64,000 bases of DNA from positions 1-64,000 of the forward strand of contig NZ_BBXA01000028.1 in the NCBI RefSeq assembly GCF_001014975.1, given 5' to 3'. The translations under genes and the position numbers were made by a program. Below, piece after piece: positions 49,849 to 59,272 of this stretch. This stretch comes from Novosphingobium sp. MD-1 (GTDB lineage Bacteria; Pseudomonadota; Alphaproteobacteria; Sphingomonadales; Sphingomonadaceae). How positions within the stretch are numbered: the first letter of the stretch is position 1; every line of letters begins with the position of its first letter. The notes under the pieces are model-generated. The model had not been told where the DNA came from. It was given only the letters and a program-made list of their open reading frames with translations, and did no database searches.

Positions 49849-50286
49849 TCAGGGGCGTTGCGCCCAGGCGGCGATGCGGCGTGCGTCCATCGCGCCGGAG
49901 ATGCGGTCCACCTCGCGCCCGCCGGAAAACAGGATCATCGTCGGGATCGAACGGATGCCATAGCGCGCGGCCAGCGCCTGTTCGCGTTCGGTATCGACCT
50001 TCAGCAACCGTACCGAGGGTTCGAGTGCCTGCGCGGCCGAGGCGAACGCAGGCGCCATCATCTTGCACGGACCGCACCATTCGGCCCAGAAATCGACCAA
50101 CACCGGCAACGTGCCTTTGCCCACGTGCCGGTCGAACGCGGCCAGCGTGGCGTTCACCGGCTGGCCGGTGAACAGCGGCGCCTTGCATTTGCCGCAGGTG
50201 GGATGCTGCGTCAGCCGCCCCTGCGGCACGCGGTTGGCCGCCGCACACCGGGGGCAGATGACGATTGCGGCATCGGTCGGGGACAT
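49849..50286 (-). CDS. trxC: thioredoxin 2
   Basis: A 145-residue thioredoxin with an N-terminal zinc ribbon (CPRC at about residue 12 and CGKC at about 32) and the redox motif WAEWCGPCKMM. It reduces disulfides in the cytosol and in E. coli is part of the OxyR response. It follows the AhpD-like gene; a TTG at 50307 would give a start adjoining that stop. The pair with an AhpD-like protein suggests a thiol-peroxide defence role. Confidence 0.94.
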   Translation of the reverse strand: MSPTDAAIVICPRCAAANRVPQGRLTQHPTCGKCKAPLFTGQPVNATLAAFDRHVGKGTLPVLVDFWAEWCGPCKMMAPAFASAAQALEPSVRLLKVDTEREQALAARYGIRSIPTMILFSGGREVDRISGAMDARRIAAWAQRP

Positions 50287-50307
50287 ACGGTTCGTCCGTT
50301 CTGGCAA

Positions 50308-50655
50308 TCAGCCCTTTGCCGCGAACTGGTCATAGGCCTCGACCGCCTGCGCGGCATACATCAGGCTGGGGCCTGCCCCCATGTAGAGCGCCATGCCCAT
50401 GGTTTCCATGACCTCTTCGCGCGTCGCGCCGTGCTTCACCGCCGCCTGGGCGTGAAAGGCGACGCAGCCGTCGCAGCGGATCGCCACGGCGATGGCCAGC
50501 GCGATCAGCTCCTTGGTCCTGCTATCCAGCGCGCCGGCGTCGGTAGCGGCCTTGGCCATCGCCGAAAATGCCTTCATCACCTCCGGCGTGCCAAGCCGCA
50601 CTTCCTTGATCGCACCGGAGAGTTCGGTTGCCATCGCTGGCCAATCCTTGTGCAT
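50308..50655 (-). CDS. AhpD-like carboxymuconolactone decarboxylase family protein
   Basis: A 115-residue CMD-domain protein with the redox pair and proton relay in RCDGCVAFHAQAAVKHGATR, as in AhpD alkylhydroperoxidases. The small size fits the single-domain form. It is first in a two-gene unit with trxC, divergent from a rhodanese gene, which points to oxidative or sulfane-sulfur stress rather than ring cleavage. Confidence 0.9.
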   Translation of the reverse strand: MHKDWPAMATELSGAIKEVRLGTPEVMKAFSAMAKAATDAGALDSRTKELIALAIAVAIRCDGCVAFHAQAAVKHGATREEVMETMGMALYMGAGPSLMYAAQAVEAYDQFAAKG

Positions 50656-50686
50656 TGTCGCGCTCCTTCACCGATAGCTCTCTGTA

Positions 50687-50739
50687 AATTACAATTGACT
50701 TATATAACGTAATTACAATATTAGCAACAGCAATTGTGA
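50687..50739. promoter_or_regulatory. AT-rich island with direct repeats between the AhpD-like and rhodanese genes
   Basis: AATTACAAT occurs twice in the same direction at 50687-50695 and 50711-50719, 24 bases apart, with CAATTGT at 50731-50737. The block is far richer in A and T than the surroundings and lies between divergent genes, so it probably holds both promoters and a repressor site. Confidence 0.55.
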
Positions 50740-50780
50740 GGGCGCCGCAAATCGCCCTTCGGACTCGGAAAGGACGACGA

Positions 50781-51116
50781 ATGGTCTTTGGTTTCGGAAA
50801 GCCCCGGCATGCGGAAATCGGCGCGACCGAACTCGCGGCGCTGCTGGACGATGGCAAGGCGATGGTGGTGGATGTGCGCGAGGCGGACGAGTTCGCTGCC
50901 GGTCATATTCCCGGCGCGGTCAACATGCCGCTGTCGACGTTTCAGGCTTCGCGTCTGCCCGATGCGGGTGGAAAGAAGCTGGTGCTGAATTGCCTTGGGG
51001 GCAAGCGTTCGGCGATGGCGCTCGACAAATGCGCGGTGGCGCAGGCCGCCGTCGATACGCATCTTGCCGGCGGTTTCAACGCGTGGGCTTCGGCCGGATT
51101 GCCGATCAAGCGCTGA
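50781..51116 (+). CDS. single-domain rhodanese
   Basis: A 111-residue rhodanese-like sulfurtransferase. MVVDVREADEFAAGHIPGAV is the conserved N-terminal block and the active-site loop is LNCLGGKRS with the catalytic Cys, followed by GGFNAW. It transfers sulfane sulfur, for example in sulfide detoxification. The start at 50781 follows AAGGACGACG; an upstream ATG at 50736 lies in the AT-rich promoter island. Confidence 0.9.
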   Translation: MVFGFGKPRHAEIGATELAALLDDGKAMVVDVREADEFAAGHIPGAVNMPLSTFQASRLPDAGGKKLVLNCLGGKRSAMALDKCAVAQAAVDTHLAGGFNAWASAGLPIKR

Positions 51117-51173
51117 TCGATCCGGCCGAACGTCCGGCTGCAAGGGGCGCGTTTCGGGAATGCAGGCGGCGGC

Positions 51174-51602
51174 TCAGCCGGCCTTGCGGGCTTTCAACGC
51201 CCGCATCTCCTGCGCGCTGACCACGCCGTCGCGGTTGGTATCTGCCGCCTCGAAGGCAGGGGCGGGGCCGTCGATAAATTCGGTGCGGCTGATCCGTCCA
51301 TCGCCATTGCGGTCGTAGACCTGGCGCAGCTTGACCAGACGATCGGAGTCCCACCGGCTGCGCATCAGCGCGGGCAGGTCATCGCGCGAGAAAGCGCCGT
51401 CGCCGTTGCGATCCATGCGTTGCCACTGGCTGACCCGCCATGCGCCCAGTTCGGCGCGGCTGATCGCACCATCCCCGTTGGCATCGGCTTCGCGCAGGCG
51501 ATCGGCGGCGCCTTCGGGCAGCGCGGTGGCGCGGGCAGGGGTGGCATGGGCGAGGGTGGGGATCATGGCCAGCGCGGCCAGCGCGATCGAAAGGGCTCTC
51601 AT
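51174..51602 (-). CDS. secreted EF-hand calcium-binding protein
   Basis: A 142-residue protein with a signal peptide (MRALSIALAALAMIPTLAHA) and four EF-hand loops: DANGDGAISRAE, DRNGDGAFSRDD, DRNGDGRISRTE and DTNRDGVVSAQE. It should bind calcium in the periplasm. Such proteins are common in sphingomonads next to two-component systems; here it is followed upstream by a secreted repeat protein and an OmpR/EnvZ pair. Confidence 0.9.
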   Translation of the reverse strand: MRALSIALAALAMIPTLAHATPARATALPEGAADRLREADANGDGAISRAELGAWRVSQWQRMDRNGDGAFSRDDLPALMRSRWDSDRLVKLRQVYDRNGDGRISRTEFIDGPAPAFEAADTNRDGVVSAQEMRALKARKAG

Positions 51603-51680
51603 ACGCTTTTCCTTTTGGCGACGGGAAAGGCGCGGGAAGCCGGAAGCTCCCCGCGCCGGAGGGATACGGAAGCGCCGGGA

Positions 51681-52196
51681 TCAGCGGCAGGGAATCGTGG
51701 CGCCAGAGGCATCGGTGCAGGTGCCGGAATGGACGGGTTTGCCCGTGGTGGGATCGATCGTGGTCGAACCCGAATAGGAATTGCCGGTCGTGGCGCTCGT
51801 CGCCTGGGTAGAGCGGCTGCCATTCCAGGTGCCGTCGGCGGAGCGGGTGAAGCTGCCCGCGCTGCTGGCGGACCCGCGCGCACCGCTGGCGGCGGCCTGT
51901 CCGCTGCGCGTTACGGTGCCGTCGGGCGAAACGGACGTGGACGAACCGCGATAGCCGCGGCTGCCGTTGGCGCCCCGGAACGCGCTGCCGCTGGCGTGCG
52001 TCACCGTGCCGTCGGACGACTGATAGGTGCCGTGGGCGCGTCCGGCGATGCCGCGTGGCCCGGCGACGCCGGTGGCCGCGCCGTTGGCGCCGCGAACGCG
52101 CACCATACCCTGCCGTGCCTCGGCGGCGGTGGCACCGGCAAGCAGGGTGGTGGCGGCGAGCATGGCGATCATCGTGTTCATGGTCTTGCGCATCAT
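51681..52196 (-). CDS. secreted Gly/Ser/Thr-rich repeat protein
   Basis: A 171-residue protein with a signal peptide (MMRKTMNTMIAMLAATTLLA) and a low-complexity body. Three imperfect repeats are visible: SSDGTVTHASGSA, SPDGTVTRSGQAA and SADGTWNGSRSTQA. Two cysteines near the end (GTCTDASGATIPC) may form a disulfide. No family name is certain. It precedes the EF-hand gene in the same direction (78-base gap) and is divergent from the response regulator. Confidence 0.75.
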   Translation of the reverse strand: MMRKTMNTMIAMLAATTLLAGATAAEARQGMVRVRGANGAATGVAGPRGIAGRAHGTYQSSDGTVTHASGSAFRGANGSRGYRGSSTSVSPDGTVTRSGQAAASGARGSASSAGSFTRSADGTWNGSRSTQATSATTGNSYSGSTTIDPTTGKPVHSGTCTDASGATIPCR

Positions 52197-52386
52197 GGTC
52201 TGGTTTCCTTTGCGTGAAAATGAACGCCGTTGACTGGCGATGGCGAGGAAATGGCAAGGCGATGTGTCATGGCAATGCCGACGAAGCGCGATGATGCGGC
52301 AAGGCGTGACACGCACGACGCGCTGTCACCATTTGTCACAGCTTGCGCGCTGGCGGCGGCCCGGCGGGAATGGCACAAGGCGGGGC

Positions 52387-53112
52387 ATGAGCCACCGTTC
52401 GCCCCGCGTGCTTGTTGTCGACGACGATTCTGAACTGCGCGGGCTGTTGCAGCGTTTCCTGTCGGAGCATGGCTATGCCGTGCGCGCGGTGGACGGGGGC
52501 AAGGCAATGGACGCGGCGCTGCAACGCGAGCCGGCCGACGTGATCGTGCTCGATCTGATGATGCCGGGCGAGGATGGCCTGGCGGTGGTGCGCCGGCTGC
52601 GGGCTGCGGGCGATGCCACGCCGGTGATCATGCTCACCGCGCGCGGCGATCCGATCGACCGCGTGCTGGGGCTGGAGATGGGCGCGGACGATTACCTCGC
52701 CAAGCCGTTCCTGCCGCGCGAACTGGTGGCGCGGCTGGCCGCTATTTTGCGCCGGTTGGGGCCGGAGCGGACCATGACGCGTGACGAGGAGCGAGAGATC
52801 GGTCCGTTCCGCATCAACTTCTCCGCGATGACGGTCAGCCGCGATGGTGCGGTGCTGCCGTTGTCCTCGCGCGAATACGCGCTGTTCGCAGCACTGGCGC
52901 GCAGCGCCGGGCGGCCGCTCAGCCGGGCGCAACTGATCGAACGCGCGCTGGGGCGCGATGCGGAAGTGACCGACCGGGCCATCGACGTGCAGATCGTGCG
53001 CCTGCGCCGCGCGATCGGCGACGACGCGGCCGATCCGCGCCATGTGCGAACGATATGGGGTGTCGGCTATGTGTTGACGGACGGGATGGCCGACCGGACG
53101 GCGGGGGGCTGA
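52387..53112 (+). CDS. OmpR-family response regulator
   Basis: A 241-residue regulator with a receiver domain (VLVVDDDSELRGLLQRFLSE, phosphoacceptor Asp in VIVLDLMMPGEDG, Lys in LAKPFLPREL) and a winged-helix DNA-binding domain from about residue 140 (LPLSSREYALFAALARSAGR, DAEVTDRAIDVQIVRLRR). It is paired with the histidine kinase gene that follows after five bases. Divergent from the repeat protein and EF-hand genes, which may be its targets. The start at 52387 suits the family; a longer frame from 52240 covers the promoter. Confidence 0.94.
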   Translation: MSHRSPRVLVVDDDSELRGLLQRFLSEHGYAVRAVDGGKAMDAALQREPADVIVLDLMMPGEDGLAVVRRLRAAGDATPVIMLTARGDPIDRVLGLEMGADDYLAKPFLPRELVARLAAILRRLGPERTMTRDEEREIGPFRINFSAMTVSRDGAVLPLSSREYALFAALARSAGRPLSRAQLIERALGRDAEVTDRAIDVQIVRLRRAIGDDAADPRHVRTIWGVGYVLTDGMADRTAGG

Positions 53113-53117
53113 GGCGC

Positions 53118-54398
53118 GTGTTCCGGCGGCTGTTCCATCGCAACGTGGCGCTGCTGGTGGCGGTGGTGCTGGCGGGGCAACTGCTTGCCGGCTTTCTCGT
53201 CATGACGCTGGTGATCCGCCCGCAAGTGATCCGCGTCGCCGCCGTCACCGCTGACATGGTCACCGCGCTGTCGCAGGCGATGCGCGAAATGGACCCGGCT
53301 CGCCAGGCGGCGCTGATCGACGGGATCAACCGCGCGGGCAGCATGGCGGTGCGCCCGGCGGCGGACGTACCTTCGGACGGGCCGCGTTTTCCCACGATGG
53401 TCGAGCGGCAGTTCACGCTGACGCTCGCCTCGCGCCTGCACATGCAGGACGAACTCGTCTGGCGCACCGATACGGGTGGACGGCTATGGTTCCTGCTGCG
53501 CATGGGGCAGCGCGATTACTGGGTCAGCATCACGCCACCGCGCCAGCGTGGGGCGCTGGCCAGCCTGATGCTCGCCTCGTTCGTGGCCTTCGTGATTGCG
53601 ATCGCCTGCGGACTGGCGTTGCAGCGCCGGATCGACCGGCCGCTGCGACAACTGGCGCAAAGCGTCGATGGCTACCGCGCCGATGGAGCCCAGCCGCCTC
53701 TCGACGTCTCCGGTCCGGAGGAAGTGGCCGCCGTGGCCGGGGCGCTCAACCGCATGACCGCGCGGATCGCGGGTCAGGAAGCCGAGCGCGCGCTGATGCT
53801 GGCAGGGGTCAGCCATGACTTGCGCACGCCGTTGACGCGGCTGCGCCTCTCGCTGGAAATGCTGCGCGGGCAGGACGAGGAACTGGAGGAAACTGCGCTG
53901 CGGCAGGTTGACCGGATCGAGGCGATGCTGACCCAGTTCCTCGATTTCGGCCGGGGTTTCGAGAACGAGGCGCAGGTGCCGACCGACGTGGCCGGGCTGC
54001 TGGCGCGCGCGGTGGCGGATGCCGGGCTGGTGGGCACGGTCACGCCCGATGTCGCACCCGGGCTGACCTTCGCGCTGCGGCCGCAGGCGGTGGCGCGGGC
54101 CGTGGGCAACCTGCTGTCGAACGCGGCGCGTCACGGCGTGGCGCCGATCATGATGAGCGCTGCGGTGCAAGCGGGTGCGTTGCGGATCACGGTCAGCGAT
54201 GCCGGCGCGGGCATCGCGCCGACCGCGGGCGAACAGATGCTGCGCCCCTTCGCCCGCGGCGATAGCGCGCGTGGCGGCGAGGGGACCGGGCTGGGCCTTG
54301 CCATCGTCAGCCGCGTGGCGGCCGCGCATGACGGCACGGTCACGTTCGGCCGCCGCAACGGCCGCTTCGCGGTAACGCTGCTGCTGCGCGCAACCTGA
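53118..54398 (+). CDS. EnvZ-type sensor histidine kinase
   Basis: A 426-residue membrane kinase starting with GTG five bases after the regulator stop. Transmembrane segments lie at about residues 10-33 and 150-175 around a periplasmic sensor of about 115 residues, followed by HAMP, then HisKA with the phospho-His in AGVSHDLRTPLTRL and the ATPase domain with NLLSNAARHG and GTGLGLAIVSRV. The signal sensed is unknown; EnvZ homologues respond to osmotic or envelope change. Confidence 0.92.
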   Translation: MFRRLFHRNVALLVAVVLAGQLLAGFLVMTLVIRPQVIRVAAVTADMVTALSQAMREMDPARQAALIDGINRAGSMAVRPAADVPSDGPRFPTMVERQFTLTLASRLHMQDELVWRTDTGGRLWFLLRMGQRDYWVSITPPRQRGALASLMLASFVAFVIAIACGLALQRRIDRPLRQLAQSVDGYRADGAQPPLDVSGPEEVAAVAGALNRMTARIAGQEAERALMLAGVSHDLRTPLTRLRLSLEMLRGQDEELEETALRQVDRIEAMLTQFLDFGRGFENEAQVPTDVAGLLARAVADAGLVGTVTPDVAPGLTFALRPQAVARAVGNLLSNAARHGVAPIMMSAAVQAGALRITVSDAGAGIAPTAGEQMLRPFARGDSARGGEGTGLGLAIVSRVAAAHDGTVTFGRRNGRFAVTLLLRAT

Positions 54399-54795
54399 CC
54401 GACGACATGATCGCGTTCGCGCAATTATGCGCGCGAGCAGGTTTGTGGTCCTTGCGATGGATGAAGGAGGAACAGCACCTCGGTATGGTTCGGCAAGGCA
54501 TCGTATATACTTCCGCGTGATAGCCTCCGCGCCGAAACTAACGCACCATCATGGCATCGATCCGGAATCGATGCGGTGCCAACTCTCCCGATCCCGCTAT
54601 TGGCACTCCCAGGGCCTGATGTGGTCCCAACCTTGTCGGGCGGCCCCGAAGCTCCCCCCCTCCTGGGGGCCGCCCGGCATTTTCCATCTCCGAGATCGCA
54701 TTTCGAACGGGCCAGTATCGCCACCGAACGGCTGGAGCGCGACTTCGCCGCACGAAGGCATTTTACCTCAGGCCACAGCGCGCCGCGTGCGCGCG
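54399..54795. other. gene-free stretch between kinase and haloperoxidase-like gene
   Basis: About 400 bases in which no frame shows family features or a plausible ribosome site. It includes a GC-rich block (near 54640-54680) that could form a weak hairpin. I see nothing functional beyond the terminator at its right end. Confidence 0.5.
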
Positions 54796-54823
54796 AAAAA
54801 GCCGCCCTCGTAATGAGAGCGGC
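54796..54823 (-). terminator. rho-independent terminator of the haloperoxidase-like gene
   Basis: On the minus strand gccgctctc-attac-gagggcggc, a 9-bp stem with one T-G pair, is followed by TTTTT, 30 bases after the gene stop. Confidence 0.8.
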
Positions 54824-54852
54824 CTTTCCGGCGCAGTGTTCCGGTTTCGGGA

Positions 54853-55818
54853 TCAGGCCTTGATAAAGGCCAGCATATCGGGATTGAGCACATCGGCGTG
54901 AACCGTCAGCATGCCGTGCGGAAAGCCCGGGTACACCTTTAGCTGGCCCTTGCGCAGCAACTTGATGGCAAGCTGCGCGGAATCCGCGATCGGGACAATC
55001 TGATCGTCATCACCGTGCAGCACGAGCGTGGGAACGTCGATTGCCTGCAGGTCCTTGGTAAAATCGGTTTCCGAAAATGCCTCGATGCAATCGTAGTGCG
55101 CCTTGGCGCCGCCGATCATGCCTTGCCGCCACCAGTTCTGGATCGTGCCGGGATAAATTTTGGCCCCCGGGCGGTTGAAGCCGTAGAACGGGCCACTCGC
55201 CACATCGAGGTAGAACTGCGCGCGGTTGGCTGCAAGCGCGGTGCGAAATCCGTCGAATACCGACATCGGGGTGCCGCCGGGGTTCTTGGCAGACTGCACC
55301 ATGATCGGCGGGACGGCCCCGACGAGAATGGCCTTGGCAACGCGTCCTGGCTTGGCGCGGGCGACGTAGCGCGCCGCTTCCCCGCCGCCGGTCGAATGAC
55401 CGATATGCACAGCGTTGCGCAGATCCAGGTGATCAGTCAGCGCGATGACATCGGCCACGTAAGTGTCCATGTCGTTACCCGTATCGGTCTGGGTGGAGCG
55501 GCCGTGGCCGCGGCGGTCATGGGCGATCACCCGATAGCCCTGCGCCAGGAAGTAGAGCATCTGGGCGTCCCAGTCGTCCGCACTGAGCGGCCAGCCGTGG
55601 TGAAACACAATCGGCTGTGCGCCTTTCGGGCCCCAGTCCTTGAAGAAGATTTCCGTGCCGTCTGCGACCTTGATCGTTCCCATGGTCATGTGTCCTTTTG
55701 ATGCGGCGTCTTGGAGTACGGCCGCCATTGCGGGATCAGGAAATAGCGCGAGCCCGAGTGAGAGGGCTGCCCCGCCTACCACCTGGCGACGGGAGAGTTC
55801 GAAATCGGATTGGCTCAT
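54853..55818 (-). CDS. cofactor-free haloperoxidase-type alpha/beta hydrolase, exported
   Basis: A 321-residue alpha/beta hydrolase with a twin-arginine signal ([20 protein letters not shown]). The nucleophile is the Ser in [12 protein letters not shown], Asp lies in HGDDDQIVP and His in GFPHGML, the pattern of non-haem chloroperoxidases/arylesterases. The natural substrate is probably an ester rather than halide. It lies downstream of the AhpD-like gene in the same direction (about 150 bases apart), as is frequent for this family. Confidence 0.88.
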   Translation of the reverse strand: MSQSDFELSRRQVVGGAALSLGLALFPDPAMAAVLQDAASKGHMTMGTIKVADGTEIFFKDWGPKGAQPIVFHHGWPLSADDWDAQMLYFLAQGYRVIAHDRRGHGRSTQTDTGNDMDTYVADVIALTDHLDLRNAVHIGHSTGGGEAARYVARAKPGRVAKAILVGAVPPIMVQSAKNPGGTPMSVFDGFRTALAANRAQFYLDVASGPFYGFNRPGAKIYPGTIQNWWRQGMIGGAKAHYDCIEAFSETDFTKDLQAIDVPTLVLHGDDDQIVPIADSAQLAIKLLRKGQLKVYPGFPHGMLTVHADVLNPDMLAFIKA

Positions 55819-55969
55819 GACGCGTCAGCCTTCGTGTTCCGTTGGAGCAAGTGCCGCGGCGGCGGCGTCCGCTGCGTGTAAACGAACCACACGATGCAGC
55901 CGCAGCGCAATCACACGCGAGTATAGGGCGGCTTTCGCCGTTCGTCCGCCGCCCTGGCCATGTACCTTT

Positions 55970-56515
55970 TCAGGCGGCTGCGCTGGCGGTGATCGCCGGA
56001 AAGTCGACGTCGGTCTGCGCCACGTTGTTGATGAGATTGGTGAGGAAGTTCTTGGCGACGTTGGCCACGATCTCCAGGATCTGGGCATCACCATAACCCG
56101 CCGCGCGCAGTTGCGCCAGGTCGTCATCGCCAACCTTGCCGCGCGTTTCCGCGACACGCCGGGCGAAATGCAGCGCGGCGGCAAGCTTGTCGTCCGCTGC
56201 CTCCCCGCGCTTTGCTGCCGCGATATCGGCCTCCGAGAGACGGGCGAAGGTGTGCCCGGTATAGGTATGGGCGGCGGTGCAGTATTCGCACCCGTTGACG
56301 GCCGCCGTGGCAAGGGCGATCCCTTCGCGGGTCTTCAGATCGAGCGTCTTGCCGAGCGCACCGTCGAAGGCGCCGTGGGCGGCAAGGACGGCCGGGCTGT
56401 TGGCCAGCACGGCAAAGAAGTTCGGGGTGAAGCCGAGCTGCTTGTGCACGGCATCGAGCGTCGGCTGGGCGGCTGCAGGGGCTTGGTCACGGCTGGTGAT
56501 GGCAATGCGGGACAT
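55970..56515 (-). CDS. AhpD-like carboxymuconolactone decarboxylase family protein
   Basis: A 181-residue CMD-domain protein with the redox motif GCEYCTAAHTYTGHTF (Cys-x2-Cys and His) and helical repeats. The start at 56515 has GGAGA six bases upstream; the ATG at 56521 is too close to that site, but is possible. Typical of the family that sits next to cofactor-free haloperoxidases and aldo/keto reductases in organic-peroxide or xenobiotic stress loci. Confidence 0.88.
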   Translation of the reverse strand: MSRIAITSRDQAPAAAQPTLDAVHKQLGFTPNFFAVLANSPAVLAAHGAFDGALGKTLDLKTREGIALATAAVNGCEYCTAAHTYTGHTFARLSEADIAAAKRGEAADDKLAAALHFARRVAETRGKVGDDDLAQLRAAGYGDAQILEIVANVAKNFLTNLINNVAQTDVDFPAITASAAA

Positions 56516-56556
56516 CTTCATTCTCCGTTGTGGGGAAGGTGGGTGGCCGGGGCGGT

Positions 56557-56649
56557 TTAGCGCCCCGGCTGGTGGAACTGTTCGGCCAAGGGTATGGCCG
56601 ATGCCGGATGTCCGCCGGTGATCAAAATGGTGTTGCCGGCCGGGGCCAT
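56557..56649 (-). pseudogene. remnant of a short-chain dehydrogenase gene
   Basis: The minus strand can be read as MAPAGNTILITGGHPASAIP followed by LAEQFHQPGR and a stop. NTILITGG...LAEQFH is the start of an SDR of the type that normally continues TSGIGLALAEQFH, but the glycine-rich loop is altered and the frame ends after 30 residues. The rest of the enzyme is missing. The remaining bases of the 340-base gap between the AhpD-like and aldo/keto reductase genes show no gene. Confidence 0.55.
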
Positions 56650-56862
56650 GGGCCTTGTTCCCGAATGTGGTGGCGCTGGGTTTACACCGCAGCAGGTCCG
56701 AACAGGGCCAGTCTGAACCGAACTGCAGGGGTGGAACAGGCCTGCGATGGTTTGTCTTTCCCGTCCCTTGGTAGGGGGAGCAGGCTGTAAGAAGCCTCTT
56801 CTGGAAAACGCGACGGCTTTCAGCCTCGCGGCTTGCGGCAACGCCAGTAATGGGTCCTTACC

Positions 56863-57708
56863 TTAGCGGTAAGTGGCCTCAAGCTTGGCGAACTCGTCGT
56901 CGCTCAGCACGATATCCAGTGCCCGAGCATTTTCTTCGAGGTGCGCCACGCTCCCGGTGCCCGGGATGGGCAAGATGACGGGACTGCGACGCAGCAGCCA
57001 GGCGAGGGCAATTTGGCCCGGCGTCGCCGCATGTGCCTGCGCGATAACGGCAAGGGCGGAACCGGGACCGGTCAGCGCCCCTGCCGCGAGCGGAAACCAT
57101 GGAATGAATCCAATCGCGTGGCGCGTGCAATAATCCAGCACACTTTCGCTCGAGCGATCGGAAAGATTGAAGCGGTTCTGCACGGTCGCGACCGGAAAGA
57201 CCCGTTGCGCCGCCTCGATCTCCGCAACTGTTACCTGACTGAGCCCGGCATGGCGGATGATCCCTTCGTCGATCATGGCACGAACGGCGCCAAACTGCTC
57301 GTCACGCGGTACGCTGGGATCAATCCGGTGCAGTTGCCACAGATCGATCTGCTCTACGCCAAGATGCGTCAGGCTCCTGCGCGCCTGGGCGATGAGATAG
57401 TCGGGATCGCCGTGCGGCATCCACGCATCGGGGCCGGGCCTGCGGAGCCCGGCCTTTGTGGCGATGTGCATGCCGGGGGCGTAAGGATGCAGGGCTTCAC
57501 GGATCAGCGGTTCGGAAACATCCGGCCCGTAACTGTCCGCCGTATCGATCAGGTTGATGCCCAGTTCGGGCACCCGGCGGAGCGTGGCGAGGGCTGCTTC
57601 CCGGTCGGTGGGCTGCCCCCATATGCCTGGCCCGGTGAGACGCATGGCGCCGAAGCCTAGCCGGCTTACCTCAAGTTCGCCGCCGATCCGAAACGTTGTG
57701 TTGTCCAT
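56863..57708 (-). CDS. aldo/keto reductase
   Basis: A 281-residue NADPH-dependent TIM-barrel reductase. [18 protein letters not shown], the catalytic Asp-Tyr in [15 protein letters not shown], Lys in IATKAGL and His in [10 protein letters not shown] are present. It reduces aldehydes or ketones in the cytosol. The start at 57708 follows GAGGGGATCGGCG; an ATG at 57723 overlapping the aldehyde dehydrogenase stop (ATGA) is an alternative. Same direction as the aldehyde dehydrogenase upstream, so probably cotranscribed. Confidence 0.9.
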   Translation of the reverse strand: MDNTTFRIGGELEVSRLGFGAMRLTGPGIWGQPTDREAALATLRRVPELGINLIDTADSYGPDVSEPLIREALHPYAPGMHIATKAGLRRPGPDAWMPHGDPDYLIAQARRSLTHLGVEQIDLWQLHRIDPSVPRDEQFGAVRAMIDEGIIRHAGLSQVTVAEIEAAQRVFPVATVQNRFNLSDRSSESVLDYCTRHAIGFIPWFPLAAGALTGPGSALAVIAQAHAATPGQIALAWLLRRSPVILPIPGTGSVAHLEENARALDIVLSDDEFAKLEATYR

Positions 57709-57719
57709 CGCCGATCCCC

Positions 57720-59126
57720 TCATTCCGCCAGAATGGCGTTGAGAACACGCAACTGGGTGACGTCTTCCATGCCCGGAAGGCCGTTCTGGAGACCTATGCC
57801 CGATTGCTTGGCGCCGCCGAACGGAACGTCCAGGGGCAGTGCCATGTGCTGGTTCACCCAGATGGTGCCGGTCTGGATGCGGCTGGCCACGGCCATGGCC
57901 CGGTCCGTGTCTGTACCCCAGATGGTGCCGCCCAACCCGAAGTCGCTGGCGTTTGCCGCGGCCACCGCTTCGTCCACATGCTCGTAGGCCAGGACCGGGA
58001 GAACCGGGCCGAACTGTTCCTCCTGAACCAGCCGCGCCTGCTCGGGCAGACCGGTGACGATTGCCGGGCGGATGAAGTAGCCCTGACCGGTGGCGTCGCC
58101 GCCGGTCAGGAATCGGCCGCCCTGCGCGCGGGCGGACGCGATCACGTCCAGCACCTTGTCGAACTGCATGCGGTTTTGCAGCGGACCCATGGTGGTGGAA
58201 GGGTCCATGCCATCGCCCAGAACCGCCGCAGCGGCCCGTTCGGCAAGGGCCGCTGCGAGATCGGCTGCATGCCGGCGCGGGGCGTAGACGCGCTTGGTGG
58301 CAAAGCAGACTTGGCCTGCATTGATGAAGGCTGCGGCAAAGATGCGGTCTGCAACCTTGGCGATGTCGGCATCGTCCAGCACGATGGCTGCGTCGTTGCC
58401 GCCGAGTTCCAGGGTAAAGCGCTTCAGCGTGTCGGCGGCCGACGCCAGCACCTTTTTGCCGGTCGGCGTCGAGCCGGTGAAGCTGACGTGGGCGACGTCG
58501 GGATGGCTGGTCAGCAGAGGGCCGAGGTCATTGGCATCCACCAAGGTCTGGAAGACGCCGGCGGGGAAAATTTCGGCAGCCAGCTGGCCGAGGAGAAGGG
58601 TCGAAAGCGGCGTGGTGGGGGCGGGCTTGGCGATCACCGTGTTCCCGGTAATCAGCGCCGGCCCAAGCTTGAACGAGAGCAGCGTCATCGGCCGGTTCCA
58701 CGGCATGATAGCGACCAGCACCCCATGCGCGTAGCGTTGTTCGACGATGCGCTGTCCGGGAGTTTCGAGCAGCACGCGGTCGGCCAGAGACTGCGTGGCG
58801 AAGTGGGCGATGGCATCGCGCGCGCGGCCCACCTCGAAGCGGCAATCTGCAATCGGGCCGCCGCGTTCACGGGTCAGGGTTGCTGCAATGGAATCGAGGT
58901 TGGCGGTGATCGCCTCGGCAAACCGTTCAAGGTACGGCCTGCGGCCTTCGTAACCGAGGGCTTCCCAGGCGGGTTGAGCGCGCTTGGCGGCCTGTATGGC
59001 AGCTTCGGCCTGAGCGGCACTGGCGCGCGGCGACTGCGCGAAGGGCTGGGCCATCGTCGGATCGATGACGTTGATGGTATCGGTGCCGTCGACCAGTGCG
59101 CCGTCGATCAGGAGGTGGTAAGGCAT
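57720..59126 (-). CDS. NAD(P)-dependent aldehyde dehydrogenase
   Basis: A 468-residue aldehyde dehydrogenase. The catalytic Cys is in [12 protein letters not shown], the general base in [12 protein letters not shown], and the oxyanion Asn in [10 protein letters not shown]. It oxidises an aldehyde to the acid; the specific substrate is not apparent. The start at 59126 ([12 protein letters not shown]) has AAGGAATTG upstream and fits the family; the longer frame to 59276 is unlikely. It adjoins the aldo/keto reductase, so the two could balance alcohol, aldehyde and acid forms. Confidence 0.92.
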   Translation of the reverse strand: MPYHLLIDGALVDGTDTINVIDPTMAQPFAQSPRASAAQAEAAIQAAKRAQPAWEALGYEGRRPYLERFAEAITANLDSIAATLTRERGGPIADCRFEVGRARDAIAHFATQSLADRVLLETPGQRIVEQRYAHGVLVAIMPWNRPMTLLSFKLGPALITGNTVIAKPAPTTPLSTLLLGQLAAEIFPAGVFQTLVDANDLGPLLTSHPDVAHVSFTGSTPTGKKVLASAADTLKRFTLELGGNDAAIVLDDADIAKVADRIFAAAFINAGQVCFATKRVYAPRRHAADLAAALAERAAAAVLGDGMDPSTTMGPLQNRMQFDKVLDVIASARAQGGRFLTGGDATGQGYFIRPAIVTGLPEQARLVQEEQFGPVLPVLAYEHVDEAVAAANASDFGLGGTIWGTDTDRAMAVASRIQTGTIWVNQHMALPLDVPFGGAKQSGIGLQNGLPGMEDVTQLRVLNAILAE

Positions 59127-59272
59127 GGGGCAATTCCTTGGTGGCGCCGCCGTTGGCGACGGGACGTCTTGGTCGCCACCATGATCGGGTGCCGGCATTC
59201 GGCACAGCTCTACCGTGGTATGCCCTGCTGCGCGCAAAGTCTCCGTGGCTGCCGCTGCGCGCGGGCGACGCG

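Noticed and set aside
50308-50655. Reading the small CMD protein as the pcaC decarboxylase of protocatechuate 3,4-cleavage
   Set aside because: It has the AhpD-type CxxC-H redox motif, and no pca genes are present; its neighbours are thioredoxin and rhodanese.
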